From Cristatella mucedo (taxonomy: Eukaryota > Bryozoa > Phylactolaemata > Cristatellidae), in NCBI GenBank assembly GCA_009760855.2, contig WPIO01000175.1:381001-445000 (forward strand): a DNA stretch of 64,000 nucleotides, given 5' to 3'. Position 1 is the first letter of the stretch; every line of letters starts with the position of its first letter. The notes beneath the pieces are model-generated. The model was not told where the DNA came from. It was given only the letters and a program-made list of their open reading frames with translations, and searched no databases. Below are positions 1 to 11,905 of the stretch, piece by piece. A program made the position numbers and the translations under genes.

Positions 1-717
1 ATCTTAAGCCAGCTTAGTGGCTAAAAGAAGTCTAAACTATTTTTTAATCCAAGTACTAGCACTAATAGGCAACCACATCATTTTTCTCTCTTCCGACAGG
101 GGTCTTTGCACCGCTTTCTATTTTGTAGCTGTTTTTTCGGAAAGAATCCTCTAACCTTTCTACGATACCGTTTTGGTTACTGCAATTTGTTTTTGAAAGA
201 CACTGTAAGCGTCATGATAGAGTAATATCTCCGTTAAAGAACCAGCATAGTTTAATACATTCTTTTTCAGACAGTCATTACGTGAATAATATCATGCTAG
301 CATAGCACCCTAAAACCAATAAGGAATTCAGCAGTCTTTGAAACCTATACAGAAGGTAGCAGACTTTTTTCAGTAATTATGTTATGAGGTCAAATACTTA
401 GAGCTTATTACTTACAATAAGTATTTTTGCGGAAGAGAGCCGGTAACAGACAGAAGTAAGTAAAGTAAGTAACTACCAGAAATGTCTTCGGGTCCTGCAC
501 TCTCGTCATTAAAGCAATTCAATTACAGGAAAATAGTCGACACTTTAGGGTAATAAAGAATTTAGCTGCTGAAGAATAACCCATTTCAGACATTTTATGC
601 CTGGCTCTCCTTCATTTACCAGTAAGAAAACATATAGATGCAGGATGTGATCTATATACATATGTTATCGAGAATAGGTGCCTGAACTATTGGATTGTTC
701 TAATTAATTTCTTGCAG
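1..717 (+). other. Intron of gene 1 (3' portion)
   Basis: This is AT-rich sequence before the first visible exon of gene 1, ending in a pyrimidine-containing acceptor with AG at 716-717. No exon, repeat family or RNA gene was recognised here. The earlier exons of gene 1, expected from gene 2 to carry about nine ankyrin repeats, must lie left of the window. Confidence 0.6.
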
Positions 718-859
718 ATTCTGCTGAAGTATATGTCATCTGCAGCACTAAATGCTAGCGGCGATACTTTCTTGCACGTGGCAGCCCTTCAGGGGCGAGA
801 GGAGATCATTCGTAAATATGTCTTTGACTCGGTCACTGCGAACAGAACAAACGCAAAAG
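718..859 (+). CDS. Gene 1 exon A: ankyrin repeat of TRPV-like channel
   Basis: First visible exon of an ankyrin-TRP channel gene, 142 bp, starting in phase 0 after AG at 716-717 and ending one base into a codon before GT at 860. It encodes 47 residues including an ankyrin repeat core (GDTFLHVAA, then QGREEIIRKYV). The same exon recurs at 63855-63996 with identical length and phase and 32 of 47 identical residues, which shows that both are real exons of paralogous genes. The leftover G joins GC at 3720 to give Gly. In this family the ankyrin arm is cytoplasmic and N-terminal to the channel. The start codon lies outside the window. Confidence 0.85.
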
Positions 860-1104
860 GTAAAATGTGAGGCGTCACCATCTCATGCTCGCCGTCCGCC
901 AGTATTCAGTTCATGTTGACATTTCTTCTCCCGCGATTTTTATACGTATAGAGTAGCATATATACAGTCCTCAAATTTCTTGTTCTACCGGAGCGGACAC
1001 CCAAACGATTCCTGCCGATGGATTTTAGTGTAGAATACCGAGTAAGGATAAAATAATAATACTTTGTATGTCAACCCATAAGGACTTAATATATTTCAAG
1101 GCAA

Positions 1105-2180
<1,076 letters not shown>

Positions 2181-2459
2181 CATCTCTCTTTGCTGACCTG
2201 AATTTGGTCTACTTGCCCAACTTCTATTTGTTTTAACTTATTAAGATTCTAGCTAACCACTGTATGTCTAATTTTAAGAATCCACCAAACTTCTCGGTTA
2301 GTTAAGCCAATTTCATGTTAGGCTTCGTTTTGTGACATTGTCGAGCAGTGACCTTCTAGGGCATGTTGATATTAGCTCAAATGATCAAGATCAAGACATA
2401 AATCAAGAAGCCGGCCCATGATGATAGGGAAATAATAAAACAAAAAGATACTAGCCGAT

Positions 2460-2600
2460 TAAAAAGCCTTTTTTGTATAGCGACACAAGAGCCTTTATGG
2501 CTATCACTACTTCTTGCAGCAGCGATAAAGGATCGCCCACAACAGGTTAGGACCCCACGACTTCCTGACAAGGTAATGAAAATCAACCACCTTACCTTGT
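2460..2600 (-). mobile_element. SINE-2 fragment, minus strand
   Basis: Matches the SINE-2 copies at 14579-14735 and 36280-36435: the motifs for the 3' part (AGAGCC...GGCTATCAC) and for the GGGCGATCCTTTATCG stretch are present in reverse complement, while the tRNA-like head is degraded. Confidence 0.6.
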
Positions 2601-2842
2601 AAGCCACCCTCCCGTCAGGTCCCTCTGTGACCGTGGAGACAAAACCGAGCTGCATGGGAGCCAATTGGTGAAAAATCGCCGGCATTTTCGTCGACACCAA
2701 GTTAGAAAGCAAAAATTCAAGGCGATCTCGTGGTTTTAGCAGTTGTATCATACGCAGTCTACACAGAACACACGCACGCACACACACATGCATATATAAG
2801 TAAATATAAATGCATATATATATATATTTATAGTTACCGAAT

Positions 2843-3000
2843 TAACAGACTCTGTTATATAGAGGCAGAAGAGCCTTAGTGGCTATCGCCACCATCACTT
2901 CTAGTTGGCTATAAAGGATCGCCCACTGTAGGATTCGAACCCACGACCTCGATCACGAAGAGCAGCGAGCACTTTAACTCTTGGGCTATCACGACCCTAG
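2843..3000 (-). mobile_element. SINE-2, minus strand
   Basis: A fuller SINE-2 copy. Read on the minus strand it has a tRNA-like head with a B-box-like GGGTTCGAATCC at about 2930-2945, followed by the body shared with 14579-14735. It is not a functional tRNA because the acceptor and anticodon stems do not close and the body continues into the SINE tail. Confidence 0.7.
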
Positions 3001-3719
3001 AGCTCAAATATGCGTACTTTCGTTATGAAAACATAGCAAATGCATTTGCTGACCGGCCAAACTGGTGGAGATTTTGAGTGTTGTGCTTTGCCTACTTACG
3101 AAAGAAGGCTATCGATGATTATATACTTAGTTTTTGATCGCATGCTATAACTAGGAAAAATAATTTATTCTAGCTATCCCTTTTTAAGTAAGCCTACATT
3201 TTATAAATCTGAGCAACTAATAATTGCCAGAAGATTGTGGATCTGTTGTATTGATCGAGCACAAATAACATTGAACTTTGACTGCCGCGATTCAATGCAG
3301 AGGCTTGAGAAACTTTGCTGGATATGCCAAGTTCAAAAGTTAGGCTTTAAGTTTCCGATTGATTAGAAGTTAGGCTTGTTATATTGCAGTTTATCTAGCG
3401 GTCATTCAGTATAGGCGTTAGCCGATGCTTCAGAGTTAAAACCGCCAGTCTACACAGCAAGGAAGCTGATATTGTCAGGAGTAATGGGTGATGGAGAAGA
3501 TCACAATAAAGAAGGAGCTTTACCTGATTATAAATGGCAGAAAACACTGAGAACAGCCAATATATCTCCAAAGTTTTTAATGTAGTTTGTGAAAGGAAGC
3601 ACTCTAAACTAAAAACCACACTGCTTACTGGATGACACGATGGACATGCATAGAACCAGTAACTGACGGTAAATAGCTGCTAACGAGACCCAATGCACCA
3701 CGGTGACGACACTTTTTAG

Positions 3720-3962
3720 GCGAGAATCTGCTACAGGTGTCGTGCAGGGCTTGCCAGTGGACGTGCGCTCGGATTTTGTTGCCCCTTTCTGATCAATGGC
3801 TCGTCAACAGTCACGGCCAGACGGCACTGCATTATCTCTGTTCTTCAAGAGATGTCAACTACGGCATACTGAAAGAATTCATCACCAAATCACTGGACGA
3901 TGTCGCCGAGAAGCTGGTACTGCGTGATAACTTAGGGCAGACAGCTCTCCATTTGCTTGTGG
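3720..3962 (+). CDS. Gene 1 exon B: ankyrin repeats
   Basis: 243 bp, phase 1 in and phase 1 out. The first two bases (GC) complete the Gly codon left by exon A and the last G is completed by exon C. The acceptor AG is at 3718-3719 and the donor GT at 3963-3964. It encodes about 81 residues with two ankyrin cores, HGQTALHYLCSS and, 43 residues later, LGQTALHLLV. A longer in-frame reading continues into the intron but leaves the ankyrin pattern at the donor, which supports the splice. Upstream AGs at 3735, 3746 and 3756 were rejected because they break phase with exon A. Confidence 0.85.
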
Positions 3963-4359
3963 GTAAGGAATTGAAACAACTGTTAAGGAAATTCATAAGT
4001 CAGGTTAAATAATGTGTACTGTGCCTTTAGTTTTTCTCTTTCAGCCCAGGTTGGCAAATTTCAGTTGCACTTCTTACTTCTACCGAAAAAAGTCGCTCGG
4101 AAAATAATTCGCTCTTGCATGGCTAACTACTTTGATATTTTTAAATATTACTATGGAAGAAATTAAATTACCTTGAACATAGTAAGATCTATTCGCAGTT
4201 AAAAAATTTGAATGTTAAGAGTGAATGTCATATATTATTGTCAGCGGCAGGTTTTCCAATGGGAGCCAAAGTCTCAAGCAGCCTACGGTAGGCAGAAGAT
4301 ATCCGGCTGACTTGATCTCACGCATAAAAAATACCGTTTGAAGGTAACTAATTCAGAAG

Positions 4360-5290
4360 GGGGTTTAGGAAGCAAGTAGCATGGAAGTACACGATGGCTG
4401 AGACGAAGGGGCTGCAGTCAGCTGCAGGAGAGAGAATATCAGTGAGTGAGTATATTGGCAGTGAGCCCCAGCTTCTTTGACCTACCGAACGAAAAATTCT
4501 GTTGCCAACGGTCTCAAAGGTAAATAATAGAACATATAATGAAACTCCCTCCCGACTTGGGTCAGACCATACCCTGACCTGACCACATTTAAAAGGAACT
4601 TAAAAACACACCTATTTAGGACAGCATTTAGTGGGTCCCTGTGATTCGTCCTTGATGTGCTTATGCGTGCTGACACTGTGCATGCTGCCACTAACCACAT
4701 TTGCATGCTGATCCTGTGCATGTCACCCCTAACCATATTATTCATTTCGTTTGTTTTTCAAGCGTGATTTTACTTACAATTTAATTGCATTTCCCTTTGC
4801 AGCAAATGTAAAGCGCCTAGAAAGAGATGTAGTTCTCTGGGGGCGCTTTATCAAGTTCATTATTATAATTAATATTATTATTATTATTATTGCCCATAGA
4901 TGAACTGAGGGTGCGAGGAGGCAGAAAAAAGTGCAACGTCTCAGCTAGGTACGCAGGAGCCAAGCCATGGCGGGCCTTTCGGTTTAGACTCAGAATTTTA
5001 CTCGTTTCCGTTGGATTATAGGGAACTAACGTTGCTCATTAAACAAAATGACACGCAACTAAGCCTTTCGGATTTTGTGACAACTTTTCAGCCCCATTTC
5101 ATCACCAACTGCAAAGGCTTGACTAATTTTTCTCTGCCCTCAGTCTAAACAGAATCATAGTAGTTTGACAGTAAGGGAACCCTGGTAGACAGAGATCGAA
5201 CGTGATGGCAAGTTATGGATGCATTCTTCTTAATACAGTTTGAATAGCATGCGGTCATGCTGTTATCTAAGAAGCTATAGTTAGCAGCAG
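4360..5290 (-). mobile_element. LINE-B remnant, minus strand, split by LINE-A
   Basis: Both flanks of the LINE-A insert match the LINE-B copies at 38535-38960 and 51640-53200 in the same order and orientation. The left part ends near the motif for TGGCGCCAACGGTCT. The right part resumes with the GGGGCACGAGGAGGCTGAAA equivalent at about 4905 and reaches a segment at 5185-5270 matching 52340-52410. It is strongly diverged and has no open frame. Confidence 0.6.
4540..4895 (+). mobile_element. LINE-A 3' end, plus strand, nested
   Basis: 5'-truncated LINE-A. It begins in the segment encoding NSLPT, runs through the 3' untranslated region and the terminal hairpin (AAAGCGCC ... GGCGCTTT at about 4810-4850), and ends in an (ATT)n tail at about 4880-4892. 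The terminal ATT tail and the continuing LINE-B on both sides mark it as an insertion into LINE-B. Confidence 0.8.
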
Positions 5291-5620
5291 GACCAACGTT
5301 TCCGTTTGCACCGGTTAGAATAGAAAAGGATCCCCTAGTCCAGTCGCATGTTTGAGGTTTGCTGCTTGCAGGATCTTGGATTTATAATCTTTTTCTAGAG
5401 AAATACGTCTGACATGAAGGGATAAATATCTCAAACTCGGGCATACGTTTGGCTAGTCGCTGCTACAGCTAATGAAATTGCTCATGGTTGGCTTGCCTAA
5501 GTGATGGGCATTCTTATCGTGATTTTGTGCTCTCCTCTCCCATAGACACCCTCTGCGAATACATCCCCCATCACTTAGTACTGCATTAGCTTTTATAGTC
5601 ATTTTCCTTTTGCATTTTAG

Positions 5621-5856
5621 CCAAAGACCTTAGCACTGCAGATAAGCACATCCGCCTCTTCGAAACCTCCAAAGGAGCTACTTCGCCATGCACCATAACC
5701 AACAACTGTGGCGACACGCCAATGCACATCTGCTTGGCGGCCGGAAAATTAGATAACCTGGTGGCCTTGCTAACTGTATTCGGATCGAGAGCAGACGTGA
5801 ACCTGGCAAACAGCAACGGCATGACACCACTGCATTTGGCAGCTTATCTTGGAATG
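5621..5856 (+). CDS. Gene 1 exon C: ankyrin repeats
   Basis: 236 bp, entering in phase 1 (CC completes Ala) and leaving in phase 0 before GT at 5857. The acceptor TTTTGCATTTTAG is strong. It encodes 78 complete codons with two ankyrin repeats: CGDTPMHICLAAGKLDNLV and, 33 residues further, NGMTPLHLAAYLGM. The second repeat's next helix is supplied by exon D (AEAVGPLLASGAD), which shows that the C-D junction splits one repeat exactly. The residues just before the first repeat (SPCTITNN) form a typical inter-repeat finger. Confidence 0.88.
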
Positions 5857-7125
5857 GTACGGCAGCCTATTGTACATAGTGGCTGCGATCAGGAATGCAT
5901 TGTAAGCTAGTTAAATTTCAATTTATTGACAAGCAATTTTGTGCAGAGCTATATTAAATGTGTTATTGTTGGATATAATAGAATTGTTAAGATATTGCCT
6001 GTTAGTTATTATTATTCCATGATTGCTATAAATATAATTACTAAGATAGCTTAAGAAATTATCTAGCTAATTTTGCTTGGTAGTTCCTGATCAACCTAGG
6101 AGTTGTAAGTGGTGATATTCGACTGAATATAATATGTTTCTAGACAAGCTTTGAGGCCATACTTCCTACCAACTTTAGAGGCTTAACAGTTTTCTCACCT
6201 TAGTTGACTTAGCTGCAGCATGCCATATACTGACTATAGTTGGTGCAAAGTCTCTGCAGACAGGTTTGCCTGTCGAAAACCTCGCTACTACGAGGTGGCA
6301 CCATTTATAACTTATCTGTATCTGCATTTGCATATCATAGCGTGCAGTGTATCGACTCAAAATTAATGTCACTCACTTGTAGGTCACTGCACTCTCTCGC
6401 TCCGGCTAACTGAACCTAACTGAATGATGTGCTGGTCGGAAATCCTTATCAACCCTCGCTCCCCAGACTCTCAAAAATCAGCTGCGTTAACAGTTAAACT
6501 CAAATTCTTTTTGAGACCATTCCATTTGGTTGCCATGGAAACTCAATCCCTCCAAACTTAGTCATTCCCTGACTTTGCGGGAGATAAAGAAGGCAAACAC
6601 CCATCCTTTACTCTTAGTCTCAGCTCGCCCGTGTGAATTGGCTTTCAAGGATTATACGCCTTGTAATTGTCCATGTCGTCAATAAAATAATGGGCAAGCA
6701 TGCTTACCACCGATGTTTGCAAAGTCAGAAGGTTGCACGTCATAAGCAATACTTCACCAGAGCCCGCAGCTCCAGTGAAGAACTGCCGAACGCATGCTAT
6801 CAGTAAATTAAATCTCCAGGAGTTAAATCGGTCGATAAGGATTGTTCAGAGCATATTAATCATCAAGAGTTGATGGGCATTCAGAACACAAGAGCCGTCC
6901 AGAGCTTGATGCCCAGTGAAAGATATAACCTCATATGTGACCTCTCACTGGACAGCCACACACGTTTAACAGTGAAGCCTGCCTAATATCTGCTACATAA
7001 CGTTGCACCAGTTCGGACATGCAAAGCGTTTGATTCCAAATTCAAGTTTTTTCATACATTTGTAACATTCCGGCTCAGGTTATGTATTTTAATACTTGCT
7101 GGTCTTAAGGCCTATGCAATAAGGC

Positions 7126-7207
7126 GCTTACTGGGGTGCAGAACACCGAAGCGTGGCTGGATGGCTTGTCGGGGGTGGGGGAACACAGCACAGTGACCCC
7201 AGTAAGC
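7126..7207. repeat. 12-bp inverted repeat
   Basis: The arm GCTTACTGGGGT at 7126-7137 is exactly reverse-complemented at 7196-7207 (ACCCCAGTAAGC), with 58 bp between. It could be a hairpin or the remnant ends of a very small non-autonomous DNA element. No target-site duplication was seen. Confidence 0.6.
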
Positions 7208-7499
7208 ATCTTGTGGCAGACTTATACTGGGTAAATCAAGCATTTTTTCGACTTCTTTGTTTACTCACCTACTTTTAGGACCCTTAATTATCTTTCTCCA
7301 GCCGACCTATCCGAACCACAGCTCGATCCGGCTTTACATAGAACCGGACGCACTTTTGGCTCAATTAATTTCAACGTACTTCGACCCAAATTCATCCTAT
7401 GAGATAGCTCCATTAGTTCGCATACTCTAAAAGCAAGAAACTCTCATCTAGACCAAAGCCACGGCAGTGACTGAAGTGACAGAATTTAAGCAGAAGCTG

Positions 7500-7640
7500 A
7501 AACTGCACGTGTTGGTACTGATATTGTGCTTGCCATCAGTAACCTTATTAGCATGCTTTATTTTCAAATTACATAAAGTATCTAGAATGAGCTCTGTTTC
7601 TCTGAAGGCGCTATATTAATGCCTGATTATTATTGTCATT
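7500..7640 (+). mobile_element. LINE-A 3' tail, degenerate
   Basis: Shows the LINE-A 3' UTR order: a GTGCTTG...GCATGCTTTA segment, a diverged copy of the terminal hairpin (TGAAGGCGCTATATTAA), and a short ATT-rich end at about 7625-7640. No coding part remains. Confidence 0.45.
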
Positions 7641-7875
7641 AATTTTTAACCACTGAGCTCTAAACAATAATTATCCTCTTGATAATAGTCCTTACAACTT
7701 CGGCACTAAAGGCCGTAGCTATTCTTAAAGCTACAGCGTTTTTAAAAATCACCATCTCGTTTATCCTGATTAACTTGTGCCCGCACTAAAGATATGCTTG
7801 GTTGGTTATGTCTCAATTGTGGGCTAAGTTCATGTACCTCAACGTGATAGCACTGAGAGCCTAATTTAATTTCAG

Positions 7876-8007
7876 GCTGAGGCAGTTGGACCGCTACTGG
7901 CCAGCGGAGCTGACGTGAGACTTCTTGATAAAGCAGGTAACACTGTCATTCACACGCTCATTGGCCGAGCCGGAGAAGATCCGTCGAAGACAGCCAGCTC
8001 TCAGGTT
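7876..8007 (+). CDS. Gene 1 exon D: ankyrin repeat
   Basis: 132 bp, exactly 44 codons, phase 0 to 0. It starts after TTTCAG and ends before a near-consensus donor GTAAGT at 8008. It completes the ankyrin repeat begun in exon C (AEAVGPLLASGADVRLLD) and starts another (KAGNTVIHTLIGRAG). A second GT three bases upstream (8005) would drop one Val codon and is also in frame. The repeat pattern weakens after this exon, so it probably holds the last canonical ankyrin repeats before the linker. Confidence 0.85.
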
Positions 8008-9019
8008 GTAAGTGGGCCTGGCTGTAGTTGTAAATCGGAGCACTGCATTCTTGCATTGCTATTAGCTGCATGAATATCGTGATATACCGATACTAGTGCT
8101 CTGTCATCCAAATGTTTATGAAACGAAAGAAACATTTGATACTATGCACATTGCAGGAGATTGCTGCAATGGATATATCAGTTGGCTGAGTCAAAATGGC
8201 TGGAGTAGTAATTTTACCATAGGGCAGCGCTTCAACACAGTAATCTGCTGCTGCAGCTGCCATCTTAGCTCTGATTATTCGTATAATTTTAGAAAAAGAA
8301 CTTGTACAAGTGCCTTTAGCGATTCGTTCACGAAGGTTCTAACCAGACGTTACTTTTGCTATCACGCTTGTCTTGCTGTTTCTAGCGATGACACCTTTTC
8401 CTCCATTGCCAGTTGCCACCCTAGTCTTACGTTGCTGACAACCAGCTATTAAAGATCTGTTCCCATCTTTATGGGAATGCGGGCTTCGTAGGCTTTAAAC
8501 GTGACTTCCCAATCATTGGCTGGCGATAGCTTATTAAAAACTAGAGTTCGATAGTTCATTCTCTTATGGCTGGCTGTTCAATTTATTTATAACCCTACCA
8601 TTGAACTTAGCAGGCCAACATTAGCCGAAAGTCTAGAAAGTTAAATTTAGTCATCCTTGGCTGAAGGATCGCTTCTGCAGGCCTCTCGAGTAAATAAGCT
8701 TCAATTAGACTCAATAATTGAGGTGCATGGTAATGGAAGATTAGGTATCCGCATTATGTTATTTCAATTCCAAAGTCTAGCTATCAAGCAATGTAGTTTA
8801 GTAAGATTACGTAAAAACCTGCAAAGTATTTCAGCGATCCAGCCTCAATACACTAATGGTTCCTTTTCAGCAACTTTAAAAGGTGAAATATATTACTTTC
8901 GCTTATCGATCGCTATGCTAAGAGAATCTTTTTCAGAGACCTTTCGGAAAGCATGTTTCCTGAAACACCCAAAAACTTAAGAGAGCACCTCATTCCATAG
9001 TCAGCGAATTTTAACAATT

Positions 9020-9135
9020 CGTGTAGAGCCCTTAGAAAACTTAAATCTGTCTAGGCGCCACAAAATGCCTCAGGGGCCAAGCATACGAACTCATGCGTAA
9101 TTGGTGAGTACCTTGACCCCAGTCATCAAAAGTGA
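9020..9135 (-). mobile_element. SINE-1, degenerate, minus strand
   Basis: Aligns in order with the minus-strand copies at 10700-10850 and 25440-25585: the hairpin-tail equivalent (CTTAAATCTGTCTAGGCGCC), the GCCTCAGGGGCC junction, then traces of the tRNA-like head. Highly mutated. Confidence 0.4.
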
Positions 9136-10699
9136 GCACATTAACACGTGGGGAAACCCAGGGTTGCATTAGCAAATAACTTAGCGTCGAACAGAAGCAT
9201 TATTTCCGGAAAGCACACCAGAGATGTAGAACAACAGCTTAGATAAAATACCATGCACGTTTAAACGGTTTATAGGATTTCTAATCGACCTACTCGTTTC
9301 AGCCAAAGATCAATACGATGTAACCAGTAGTACTAATACGAAAGTATCATCATACGCAGTGACTTGCATTCGTAGTCACTAATATTGAGTGACTTAATTC
9401 GAACGCTTTGGGGCTTTGTAGCAAAGTCAACTATCCATTGCCTACTTGTTAGGTTACTTGTTGCCTAAACAATAATTTAAAGCAACACCAAAGAATTTTC
9501 GGATACTATACTCCTGGTCAAAGGTAGATATTTTCTTTTAGAAAAATCGCGGTTTCATTTTTTTCAGAGTGCAGTAATAGGAAAATAAACTTTGCCGCAG
9601 GAACAAAAATTGAAATTTGTCACCTTGCCTTATGGGGCAAAATTAAGGCAGCGAGAAAGATTATTGACATTGGCTACATTATTTACAATGAACTCTGTGC
9701 ACACGTCACTGAATCTTGTCCTTGGTGAAGACGCATAAGTGATACTCATAAACTGTCAATCCGCAGCTCTTTAAGATTTAGAAGAAGCTGAGGCCATTTC
9801 CACGAGTATGCACGCTGTAGCAGAGCTTGAATACAATCAAGCATACTCGTACCTTGTATTTCGTACCATACATTAATGGACACCTCTTTAATACGAAGCC
9901 GAACAAGGCAATTCCTGCCAAAGGGGAGTATTACTGCCACACTCACTCACTTATTCATTCACTCGTCATGACATATGATCATCTTTTGAATGCATCAATA
10001 GCTGATAGTCTTACAAACACTGTACCGTATCACTGTTTTTTCAGGAGCCACTATTTGCCTCTATCATCTCTCTGAAAATGGTTTGATTTAAAAAGCTAGC
10101 GTTTGAGCATGGTGCATTTCACAACCCAGCGTATCACTCATCGCCTATCACAATGCATTTTTGATTAACTAGCTAAACTTGCGTAATGGGAGCAGTTGCA
10201 CATCATGAGAAGGTTGCACCCCAAAGACTTATAATTAGTGGAAATTGATACCACTCAGGCGGGGCTGTGTTTGTCCACGGTTACGTCTGTGTCATTCGTT
10301 TGACACAGAATGCCGTACGGTTGGTGTAATCTTGCTCAAAGAAATGTCTGCTAGACTTTCGACGGTCCCTGCAGAGGATAGTGTATCATCACGAAACTCC
10401 TGAATAGCGACGTGAGCAGTAACAATTGAGTGCAATCTTAAGGGACCTAATAAGCGAAGTGCCAGCCGCATAGCTCAACTGTAGAAAGGCCTTAAAGGCG
10501 GAGAAAACTGGCTCACGCGCTTCGTATTGATCTTTCCATTTCTCGTGGTTCAAAATCAAGTGAAGGTTATGTCACGCAAGGACCTCTTTCTAGTTTGGAG
10601 GTAGGAAAACCTTAGTAACGGCTATCACTTCTCCTAGCAGCTGTCCAAGCCGTATTACTTGCCTCTGAACATAGGCCAACTGCGTGGGCAGAGAAGTAG

Positions 10700-10850
10700 A
10701 AAATATAATATAATTCATTTATATAGCGCCCCAAGAGGACTTAATCTCTATTCAGGCGCTTCACATATGCCTCGGGGCTCGAGCCGACGACCTCAATCAG
10801 ACCTTGGTCGGGGCGAGAACCTTAACCACTAGGCTAAACCAGCTCGGTGA
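10700..10850 (-). mobile_element. SINE-1, minus strand
   Basis: On the minus strand it has a tRNA-like head with A-box-like TAGTGGTTAAGG and B-box-like GGCTCGAGCCCC, then CATATGTGAAGCGCCTGAAT, then a tail that copies the LINE-A terminal hairpin (AGATTAAGTCCTCTTGGGGCGCT), ending in an AT-rich run. This is the composite expected of a SINE mobilised by LINE-A. Confidence 0.75.
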
Positions 10851-10888
10851 AGGAACTAGGAACTAACTCATGCAAGCAACTAGACTTA

Positions 10889-11134
10889 CCCTGGATAAGG
10901 AGCACGGATGGGCACAGATTTAATGCCGGACAGCAGTTTGCATATGGTCACCCGGATTGTCGCGGCAAAGCTCGTGGCTCCTGCTTCCGCCAGCCACGTC
11001 GGCTTCATCGTCGTCACGTGTAGCTCTTCTTTTAGCGCTGACTGCTGGAATAAATTGCCGGAAGGCGTAAAATATCCGCCAGTCATACTTGCGTTGAACA
11101 ACTTCACGAGTTGTCGTGCCTATATCTGCAGAGC
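10889..11134 (-). other. GC-rich block, possible antisense exon
   Basis: An island of higher GC in an AT-rich intron, open in three frames. On the minus strand one frame is bounded by an acceptor-like CTGCAGATATAG before 11134 and a strong donor GG|GTAAGTCT at its end (about 10889), giving about 82 codons without recognisable motif. It could be an antisense exon, an alternative gene 1 sequence just upstream of exon E, or merely GC-rich sequence. Weak. Confidence 0.2.
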
Positions 11135-11210
11135 AGTCATTGCGACTGGTCGACATGGCTCGGGGCGAAGTTAGAGCTCATATAGAAACGCATGCGTTTG
11201 CTTGCTTCAG

Positions 11211-11384
11211 GTCTTGACTGAGCTGCTACGCCATGCTAGCCTCCAAAAACTATACCGATCCAGTCCTGCTGGCTGCACTGAAACTAGCGGCTGCATTGAT
11301 GAATGGAACCGGAAGCTGGCAGTAGCTCTCCTGTGGAGGCTAAAGAACAGCGAAGGGCTGGTGGCAACCTTCTACGCCGTCCAG
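11211..11384 (+). CDS. Gene 1 exon E: linker between ankyrin arm and channel
   Basis: 174 bp, 58 codons, phase 0 to 0, from acceptor TTGCTTCAG to donor GTTAGC at 11385. It encodes VLTELLRHASLQKLY, then a Cys-containing, charged stretch ending in LVATFYAVQ. No ankyrin motif is visible; the helices probably belong to the linker that in TRPV channels couples the ankyrin domain to the pre-S1 region. The assignment rests on phase continuity with exons D and F, the coding-like composition and good splice sites. The donor is less canonical than the others of this gene. Confidence 0.7.
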
Positions 11385-11784
11385 GTTAGCCCTCCAATTG
11401 CAGGCGTATCTGTGCACTGCTGCAGTGTCTGAAATAGATTTACTCAAGGTTTTTTCTCTCCTTTTGAAAGCATAGCCATTTTTGCACGTCGAATATTTGC
11501 TTGCCTAATGGTGCACGTTTGAAAAATATATGGTGGTCTATGGCAGTCGACTACCAGATAGGCCCACAGCTGACATGGGTCAGAGCCAATTTTGGCAGGA
11601 CACCACGTGTTAGTCTCGAACTGAAGGAAATGGGGATGTATATATTCAGTTGCATTATGGAGGGGGAGTTAATAAATCCGTTTTTGTCCATTTAGTTAAC
11701 AAGCCAAGCGTAACTCTGCCTAAGGTAACTGCGGTAACAGTGTGATCATTGCATGTCGACTCAGTCCTAGAAAAAGATGCCTAG

Positions 11785-11905
11785 TTCACAGTGGGCTGGG
11801 TCAGGATGTTTACCTTCGACGAAAGAGGTCGCGGGTTCGATCCCTGCAGCATATGCGAGGCTCCTGAATAAAGATCAGGTCCTCCTAGTGAGCTATTAAA
11901 AATAG
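11785..11905 (+). mobile_element. SINE-1, plus strand
   Basis: Plus-strand SINE-1: tRNA-like head with B-box-like GGGTTCGATCCC at about 11832-11843, then GCATATGCGAGGCTCCTGAA and a diverged copy of the shared LINE-A/SINE-1 hairpin tail, ending in AT-rich sequence. Confidence 0.65.

Larger units (their letters stand above)
3963..5620 (+). other. Intron B-C of gene 1
   Basis: Mostly a minus-strand LINE-B remnant (about 4360-5290) into which a plus-strand LINE-A 3' end has inserted (about 4540-4895). The flanks hold nothing recognisable. Confidence 0.6.
5857..7875 (+). other. Intron C-D of gene 1
   Basis: AT-rich. It contains a 12-bp perfect inverted repeat (7126-7137 and 7196-7207) and a degenerate LINE-A 3' tail at about 7500-7640. 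The remainder (5900-7100 and 7210-7480) shows nothing recognisable. Acceptor TTAATTTCAG ends at 7875. Confidence 0.6.
8008..11210 (+). other. Intron D-E of gene 1
   Basis: Contains a degenerate minus-strand SINE-1 (9020-9135), a good SINE-1 (10700-10850) and a GC-rich, multi-frame-open block at 10889-11134. A 118-codon plus-strand frame at 8096-8452 and one of 107 codons at 8657-8980 have no recognisable motif, splice logic or paralogue support and were not called. The rest shows nothing. Confidence 0.55.

Noticed and set aside
3737-4012. Gene starting at 3737 as a single-exon ankyrin protein
   Set aside because: The start is GTG and both ends run into intron; phase and paralogy show it is an internal exon (3720-3962).
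8096-8452. 118-codon plus frame in a gene 1 intron
   Set aside because: No motif, out of the exon chain, no splice sites that keep phase.
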